Source: Bacteroides intestinalis DSM 17393 (GTDB taxonomy: Bacteria > Bacteroidota > Bacteroidia > Bacteroidales > Bacteroidaceae). Taken from it: 64,000 bases of DNA. Shown piece after piece: positions 58,898 through 64,000 of this stretch (position 1 is its first letter; every line of letters begins with the position of its first letter). The stretch covers positions 2,790,001 to 2,854,000 of the forward strand of contig NZ_ABJL02000008.1 of assembly GCF_000172175.1 (NCBI RefSeq). Reading direction: 5' to 3'. A program made the translations under genes and the position numbers. Below the pieces are notes generated by a model. The model saw only the letters and a list, made by a program, of their open reading frames with translations. It did no database searches and was not told the DNA's origin.

Positions 58898-59974
58898 ATG
58901 TTTGACTTTAGTATAGTAACCAACTGGATACACCAGACGCTGACTTCCGTCATGCCGGAAGGTCTGGCAATATTCCTCGAATGTGTAGTGATAGGCGTGT
59001 GCATCATCCTGATGTATGCCGTGCTCGCCATCATTCTTATTTATATGGAGCGCAAGATATGCGCTTTCTTCCAATGCCGCCTCGGTCCGAACCGTGTGGG
59101 TAAATGGGGTAGCATTCAAGTCATTTGTGACGTATTGAAGATGCTGACCAAAGAGATATTCACCCCCAAGGATGCCGACCGCTTTCTCTATAATCTGGCA
59201 CCGTTCATGGTGATCATTGCTTCGTTCCTGACCTTTGCATGCCTGCCTATTAATAAAGGTATGGAAGTACTGAACTTCAATGTAGGTGTATTCTTCCTGC
59301 TGGCTGCTTCCAGTATAGGCGTATTAGGTATTCTATTGGCAGGATGGGGTTCGAACAATAAGTTCTCGCTCATCGGCGCGATGCGAAGCGGAGCACAGAT
59401 TATCTCGTATGAGTTGTCTGTGGGACTAAGCATACTGACCATGGTAGTACTGATGGGAACCATGCAGTTCTCTGAAATTGTAGAAGGCCAAGCAGATGGA
59501 TGGTTCATCTTCAAGGGACACATCCCTGCAGTAATTGCATTCGTTATCTATCTGATAGCTGGAAACGCAGAATGTAACCGCGGTCCGTTCGACTTACCGG
59601 AAGCAGAAAGTGAATTGACAGCAGGATACCACACCGAATATAGCGGTATGCACTTCGGTTTCTTCTACCTGGCCGAATATCTGAACCTGTTTATTGTAGC
59701 CAGCGTAGCTGCCACCATCTTCCTGGGCGGCTGGATGCCATTCCATATCGTAGGACTGGACGGCTTCAATGCTATAATGGATTATATTCCGGGCTTCATC
59801 TGGTTCTTTGGTAAAGCTTTCTTTGTAGTATTCCTGCTGATGTGGATTAAGTGGACATTTCCCCGCTTGCGTATCGACCAGATATTGGCACTGGAATGGA
59901 AGTACCTGGTACCGATTTCAATGCTGAACCTGATCATCATGGTACTGATTGTTGTATTTAAACTGCACTTCTAG
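58898..59974 (+). CDS. nuoH: NADH-quinone oxidoreductase-like subunit H
   Basis: 358 residues, about eight to nine membrane helices. Diagnostic loops are MERKICAFFQCRLGPNRVGKWG (about 49-70), SNNKFSLIGAMRSGAQIISYEL (about 150) and NRGPFDLPEAESELTAGYHTEYSG (about 227-250), which lie at the quinone chamber. It anchors the peripheral arm (B, CD, I) to the membrane arm. The 55-base spacer to nuoI has a short GC hairpin with loop TAG. Confidence 0.96.
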   Translation: MFDFSIVTNWIHQTLTSVMPEGLAIFLECVVIGVCIILMYAVLAIILIYMERKICAFFQCRLGPNRVGKWGSIQVICDVLKMLTKEIFTPKDADRFLYNLAPFMVIIASFLTFACLPINKGMEVLNFNVGVFFLLAASSIGVLGILLAGWGSNNKFSLIGAMRSGAQIISYELSVGLSILTMVVLMGTMQFSEIVEGQADGWFIFKGHIPAVIAFVIYLIAGNAECNRGPFDLPEAESELTAGYHTEYSGMHFGFFYLAEYLNLFIVASVAATIFLGGWMPFHIVGLDGFNAIMDYIPGFIWFFGKAFFVVFLLMWIKWTFPRLRIDQILALEWKYLVPISMLNLIIMVLIVVFKLHF

Positions 59975-60029
59975 CCGGCGTAGCGTCGGAGCAAAGTTTC
60001 CCTTTGGGTAAATTAAATATAAAGAGATA

Positions 60030-60542
60030 ATGAAAGATAAGAACGAAACATACAGTTATTTAGGCGGATTGATGCATGGCATCGGTTCTTTGCTGACAGG
60101 TATGAAAACTACCATGACTGTTTTTTGCCGCCGGAAAGTAACGGAACAATATCCGGAAAACCGTGCGACCCTGGAAATGTTCGACCGTTTCCGCGGAACG
60201 CTGACCATGCCCCACAATGAGCGGAACGAACATCACTGTATAGCATGTGGACTATGTCAGATAGCATGCCCTAACGACACTATCAAAGTAACCAGTGAAA
60301 TGATAGAGACTGAGGACGGCAAGAAAAAGAAGATTTTGGCGAAGTATGAATACGATCTCGGTTCATGCATGTTTTGCCAACTTTGCGTTACAGCTTGTCC
60401 GCACGGTGCAATTACGTTTGCTACCGACTTTGAACATGCAGTATTCGACCGTACAAAGCTGGTGAAGACGCTTAACCATCCGGGCAGTCACGTAGAAGAG
60501 AAAAAGAAACCCGCTGCTCCCCAAAGTGAAGCAACAAAGTAA
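60030..60542 (+). CDS. nuoI: NADH-quinone oxidoreductase-like subunit I
   Basis: 170 residues, two 4Fe-4S ferredoxin motifs: CIACGLCQIACP (about 71-82) and CMFCQLCVTACP (about 113-124). It relays electrons to NuoB. With no NuoEFG in the operon, an electron donor other than NADH, or a separate input protein, must dock here. The C-terminal tail is Lys/Pro-rich. Thirty bases separate it from nuoJ. Confidence 0.95.
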   Translation: MKDKNETYSYLGGLMHGIGSLLTGMKTTMTVFCRRKVTEQYPENRATLEMFDRFRGTLTMPHNERNEHHCIACGLCQIACPNDTIKVTSEMIETEDGKKKKILAKYEYDLGSCMFCQLCVTACPHGAITFATDFEHAVFDRTKLVKTLNHPGSHVEEKKKPAAPQSEATK

Positions 60543-60572
60543 TTTGAAACTAAGTAATTTGAATTCAAGAAT

Positions 60573-61088
60573 ATGGAAATAACCCTTGAAACCGTAGTAT
60601 TCTACTTTCTGGCAGTGTTCATCACCGTTTGTTCTATTCTTACAGTGACCACACGCCGCATGGTACGCTCGGCAACGTATCTGCTGTTTACGCTTTTCGG
60701 CACGGCAGGTATCTACTTCCTGCTAGGTTACACCTTCCTGGGATCAGTACAAATCATGGTTTATGCCGGTGGTATTGTAGTGCTCTATGTCTTCTCCATC
60801 CTGCTAACCAGTGGTGAAGGAGACCGTACTATCGACAAATTAAAACGTAGCAAACTGATGGCCGGTCTGGGCGCAACCGTAGGTGGCGCCATCATCGTAT
60901 TGTTCATCACACTGAAACATAAGTTTATAGTAACCACGGATCTTGCACCGTTGGAAATCAACATCAAGACTATCGGCCATTCTATGTTGAGCAGTGACAA
61001 ATATGGTTATCTGCTTCCTTTCGAGGCAGTCAGCATCTTGTTGCTGGCATGTATCGTAGGTGGCCTAGTAATTGCACGTAAACGATAA
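60573..61088 (+). CDS. nuoJ: NADH-quinone oxidoreductase-like subunit J
   Basis: 171 residues, five membrane helices. The third helix carries the conserved VQIMVYAGGIVVLYVF sequence with the pi-bulge Tyr/Gly region typical of NuoJ. It is an antiporter-associated subunit of the membrane arm. nuoK follows after 12 bases. Confidence 0.93.
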   Translation: MEITLETVVFYFLAVFITVCSILTVTTRRMVRSATYLLFTLFGTAGIYFLLGYTFLGSVQIMVYAGGIVVLYVFSILLTSGEGDRTIDKLKRSKLMAGLGATVGGAIIVLFITLKHKFIVTTDLAPLEINIKTIGHSMLSSDKYGYLLPFEAVSILLLACIVGGLVIARKR

Positions 61089-61100
61089 AAACAATTGATT

Positions 61101-61409
61101 ATGATACACATGGAATATTATCTGATAGTTTCAGCTATCATGTTTTTCGCCGGTATCTACGGGTTCTTCACCCGCCGCAACACACTGGCCATACTTATCA
61201 GCATCGAGTTGATACTGAACGCTACGGATATCAACTTCGCAGTATTCAACCGTTTCCTATTCCCCGACGGACTGGAAGGGTATTTCTTTGCCCTGTTCTC
61301 CATTGCCATCTCGGCAGCCGAAACGGCAGTAGCTATCGCGATTATGATCAATATCTATCGTAATATACGAAGCATCCAGGTCGGCAAGCTGGACGAAATG
61401 AAGTGGTAA
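61101..61409 (+). CDS. nuoK: NADH-quinone oxidoreductase-like subunit K
   Basis: 102 residues from the ATG at 61101; an in-frame TTG two codons earlier is less likely. Three membrane helices. The conserved Glu residues for proton transfer are in LISIELILNATDINF (helix 2) and ISAAETAVAIAIMI (helix 3). RRNTLAIL is the family's basic loop. MrpC-like in fold. Ends 93 bases before nuoL, with an AT-rich hairpin between. Confidence 0.95.
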   Translation: MIHMEYYLIVSAIMFFAGIYGFFTRRNTLAILISIELILNATDINFAVFNRFLFPDGLEGYFFALFSIAISAAETAVAIAIMINIYRNIRSIQVGKLDEMKW

Positions 61410-61502
61410 CAATTAAATATTAAATATTAGGTATTAATTAGCTGCGCTGTGATGCTGCATAGAATTAATATTTAATATCTAAAACCTAATAATTAGATAA
61501 AT
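61410..61502. repeat. AT-rich intergenic hairpin between nuoK and nuoL
   Basis: ATTAAATATTAAATATTAGGT on the left and ATTAATATTTAATATCTAAA on the right are complementary. The loop carries AATTAGCTGCGCTGTGATGC, sharing AATTAGCTGCGC with the spacer at 54.1 kb. Confidence 0.65.
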
Positions 61503-63434
61503 ATGGAATATACAATTCTAATCCTGCTCCTCCCCTTGCTCTCCTTCCTCACGTTGGGGATTGGCGGCAAATGGATGACGCACCGGACGGCAGGCATCAT
61601 CGGTACCACGGTATTGGCTGTGGTAGCCCTACTGAGTTATGCCACTGCCTGGCAATATTTCTCCGCTCCACGTCTGGCGGATGGTACCTTCGCCACACTT
61701 ATGCCTTATAATGTGACGTGGCTGCCTTTCACCCCAACGCTGAGTATCGACTTGGGTATCCTGCTCGATCCTATTTCAGTAATGATGCTCATCGTTATCT
61801 CTACCGTGTCGCTGATGGTACATGTCTACTCCTTCGGCTACATGAAAGGTGAACGTGGATTCCAACGTTATTATGCATTCCTCAGCCTCTTCACCATGTC
61901 CATGCTGGGCTTGGTAGTGGCTACCAATATCTTCCAGATGTATCTGTTCTGGGAGTTGGTGGGTGTTTCGTCTTATCTGCTTATCGGTTTCTATTATACG
62001 AAGCCATCTGCTGTTGCTGCAAGCAAAAAGGCGTTTATTGTCACCCGTTTTGCCGACCTGGGTTTCCTGATCGGTATCCTCGTTTACGGTTATTATGCCG
62101 GAACCTATACTTTCCAGCCCAGTGAAATGGCATTACTGAAAGGCGGTGCAACAATGATACCTCTGGCACTGGGACTTATGTTTATCGGTGGCGCCGGTAA
62201 GAGTGCAATGTTCCCATTGCATATCTGGCTGCCGGATGCTATGGAAGGCCCGACACCTGTCAGTGCATTGATCCATGCAGCAACGATGGTAGTAGCCGGA
62301 GTTTATCTTGTGGCACGAATGTTCCCGTTGTTCATCGGTTATGCACCGGATGTGCTGCACCTGGTAGCTTACGTCGGAGCATTCACTGCATTCTACGCCG
62401 CTTCGGTAGCTTGTGTGCAGAGTGATATCAAGCGTGTATTAGCATTCTCTACTATTTCACAAATTGGTTTTATGATGGTGGCACTGGGAGTTTGTACTTC
62501 TGCCGATCCACATCACGGTGGCCTGGGTTACATGGCAGGAATGTTCCATCTGTTTACACACGCCATGTTCAAGGCATTGCTCTTCCTCGGTGCAGGTAGC
62601 ATCATCCATGCAGTACACAGCAATGAAATGTCTGCTATGGGTGGGTTACGCAAATATATGCCTGTAACACATATCACATTCCTGATTGCATGTCTTGCCA
62701 TCGCAGGTATCCCTCCGTTCTCCGGATTCTTCTCTAAAGACGAAATACTGACTGCATGCTTCCAGTTCAGTCCTGCTATGGGTTGGATTATGACAGCAAT
62801 TGCTGCTATGACGGCATTCTATATGTTCCGCCTCTACTATGGTATCTTCTGGGGGGGCGTAGCGCCCCGGCAAGAGTCGCCGAGCGATGAAAGCCACACG
62901 CCGCATGGAAACTTGGCTGGGGTGCCTCACCCTCACGAAAGCCCGCTGGCTATGACTATTCCGTTGATGTTCCTTGCTGTTGTAACCATTGTGGCAGGTT
63001 TCATCCCCTTCGGTAAGTTCATCAGCTCCAACGGTACAGCTTACGAAATACATCTCGATTGGACAGTAGCAGGTACCAGCATCGCCATAGCCGTTATCTC
63101 CATTGCGATTGCTACAGCCATGTATGCACGGGCCAAACAACCCGTTGCCAACGCTCTTGCCCGCCGCTTCCGCGGATTATGGACAGCTGCTTATCACCGA
63201 TTCTATATCGATGAAGCATATCAGTTTATCACTCACAAGATTATTTTCGGTTGCATCTCCCGTCCCATTGCTTGGTTCGATCGCCATGTAATAGATGGCT
63301 TCTTCAACTTCCTTGCCTGGAGTGCCAATGCCACCAGTGATGAGATACGCGGTTTGCAAAGCGGACAGATTCAGCAATACACTTACGTATTCCTGTTGGG
63401 CACGCTGGCGCTGATATTGCTATTGCTGCTATAG
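61503..63434 (+). CDS. nuoL: NADH-quinone oxidoreductase-like subunit L, with an in-frame insertion
   Basis: 643 residues, about 16 membrane helices, antiporter-like proton channel at the far end of the membrane arm. Key residues: Glu in LFWELVGVSSYLLIGFY, Lys in GKSAMFPLHIWLPDAMEGPTPVSALIHAATMV, Lys in DIKRVLAFSTISQIG and Lys in FFSKDEIL. A lateral helix follows. At about residues 453-475 (bases 62859-62930) it holds a polar, GC-rich stretch (VAPRQESPSDESHTPHGN) within a loop; the DNA there forms a GGGGCG-TAG-CGCCCC hairpin, unlike the rest of the gene. The frame is intact. Confidence 0.95.
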   Translation: MEYTILILLLPLLSFLTLGIGGKWMTHRTAGIIGTTVLAVVALLSYATAWQYFSAPRLADGTFATLMPYNVTWLPFTPTLSIDLGILLDPISVMMLIVISTVSLMVHVYSFGYMKGERGFQRYYAFLSLFTMSMLGLVVATNIFQMYLFWELVGVSSYLLIGFYYTKPSAVAASKKAFIVTRFADLGFLIGILVYGYYAGTYTFQPSEMALLKGGATMIPLALGLMFIGGAGKSAMFPLHIWLPDAMEGPTPVSALIHAATMVVAGVYLVARMFPLFIGYAPDVLHLVAYVGAFTAFYAASVACVQSDIKRVLAFSTISQIGFMMVALGVCTSADPHHGGLGYMAGMFHLFTHAMFKALLFLGAGSIIHAVHSNEMSAMGGLRKYMPVTHITFLIACLAIAGIPPFSGFFSKDEILTACFQFSPAMGWIMTAIAAMTAFYMFRLYYGIFWGGVAPRQESPSDESHTPHGNLAGVPHPHESPLAMTIPLMFLAVVTIVAGFIPFGKFISSNGTAYEIHLDWTVAGTSIAIAVISIAIATAMYARAKQPVANALARRFRGLWTAAYHRFYIDEAYQFITHKIIFGCISRPIAWFDRHVIDGFFNFLAWSANATSDEIRGLQSGQIQQYTYVFLLGTLALILLLLL

Positions 63435-63482
63435 TAGAGAAATGTTAATCGTAATTCGTAAATAGTAAAACGTAATATAAAG

Positions 63483-64000
63483 ATGAACATATTAAGTATT
63501 TTTGTTCTCATCCCTCTGTTGATGTTGCTTGGTCTCTGGCTAAGCCGTAACATCAAGCAGATACGCACGGTGATGGTCGTAGGTGCATCAGCATTGGTGC
63601 TGGCTGCCGTAGGCCTGACCATTGCTTACTTGCAAGCCCGTGCCGCCGGAGACACAGCCGAAATGCTGTTCCGTGCAGATGTACCTTGGTATCCGGCACT
63701 CAATATACATTACTCCGTGGGAGTAGACGGCATTTCAGTAGCCATGTTGCTGCTTTCTGCCATCATTGTCTTCACTGGTACTTTCGCCTCCTGGCGTCTG
63801 CAACCGCTGACAAAAGAGTATTTCCTCTGGTTCACCCTGCTTTCCCTGGGTGTGTTCGGCTTCTTCATTTCTACAGACTTGTTCACCATGTTCATGTTCT
63901 ATGAGGTAGCGCTCATTCCTATGTACCTGCTCATCGGTGTATGGGGCAGTGGACGAAAGGAATACTCTGCCATGAAACTGACATTGATGTTAATGGGTGG
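63483..64000 (+). CDS. nuoM: NADH-quinone oxidoreductase-like subunit M, 5' part (cut by window end)
   Basis: The frame is open from the ATG at 63483 to the window edge (172 codons), with no stop. It starts MNILSIFVLIPLLMLLGLWLS and continues to YSVGVDGISVAMLLLS, the conserved entry to the antiporter core. The family Glu appears in TMFMFYEVALIPMYLLIGVWG (about residue 140), near the end of the visible part. Full NuoM is about 490-500 residues, so roughly two thirds lie beyond the window. Confidence 0.93.
   Translation, partial: MNILSIFVLIPLLMLLGLWLSRNIKQIRTVMVVGASALVLAAVGLTIAYLQARAAGDTAEMLFRADVPWYPALNIHYSVGVDGISVAMLLLSAIIVFTGTFASWRLQPLTKEYFLWFTLLSLGVFGFFISTDLFTMFMFYEVALIPMYLLIGVWGSGRKEYSAMKLTLMLMG

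Overview
The window is a Bacteroides-type chromosome segment (Bacteroidales, gut commensal style). The evidence is tandem SusC/SusD pairs with lipoprotein signals, a hybrid two-component regulator, a MurF-Alr fusion, a GSCFA protein, an NADH-dehydrogenase-like operon with nuoCD fused and no nuoEFG, and repeated promoters of the Bacteroides form (TAnnTTTG at -7, sometimes TTG 19-20 nt upstream) in place of E. coli-like boxes. No rRNA, tRNA, insertion sequence, integrase or CRISPR array was found.

Layout. 1-4.8 kb is housekeeping: the end of an S9 peptidase (DPP IV type), lipA, a membrane protein with a decayed Nudix-like tail, a small RsmI-like methyltransferase and fabI. About 5.2-41.1 kb is a large pectin utilisation region. 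It holds GH28, a DUF4861 protein, GH43, a HAD phosphatase, GH95, two SusC/SusD pairs, a beta-helix surface lipoprotein, an HTCS regulator, two paralogous alpha/beta hydrolases facing each other, a CE7-type esterase, a CE12-CE8 fusion, KdgF, a second CE8, GH105 and an ExuT-type hexuronate transporter. 41.4-50.3 kb is again core: a Dna2-like nuclease-helicase, tatC, tatA, murF-alr, a GSCFA protein and an S24 repressor-like regulator. 50.9-55.7 kb holds dxs, trkA and trkH. 55.7-64 kb holds a small secreted protein and nuoA-B-CD-H-I-J-K-L-M, with nuoM cut by the window edge.

How the pectin genes fit together: SusC/D and the beta-helix lipoprotein capture and import oligosaccharides. CE8, CE12 and CE7 enzymes strip methyl and acetyl esters. 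GH28 cuts polygalacturonate, GH43 and GH95 trim side chains, and GH105 removes terminal unsaturated uronic acid. KdgF ketonises the freed unsaturated sugar, ExuT would carry monomeric hexuronate, and the HTCS presumably induces the set. No polysaccharide lyase is visible here, although GH105 and KdgF need lyase products, so at least one lyase must lie elsewhere.

The most unusual signal is non-coding. At four separate intergenic sites (10.2, 36.9, 39.3 and 50.6 kb) there are short degenerate tandem arrays with the same 22-bp period but unrelated unit sequences, most with internal dyad symmetry. A fifth site (34.6 kb) has an 11-bp period. I do not recognise these as a named element. Other non-coding structures worth attention are a 211-bp nested mosaic palindrome at 11.0-11.2 kb, a structured candidate small RNA at 41.1-41.3 kb, a palindrome sitting on the -33 box of the fabI promoter, palindromes in front of the S24 regulator, and a REP-like hairpin read in frame inside nuoL.
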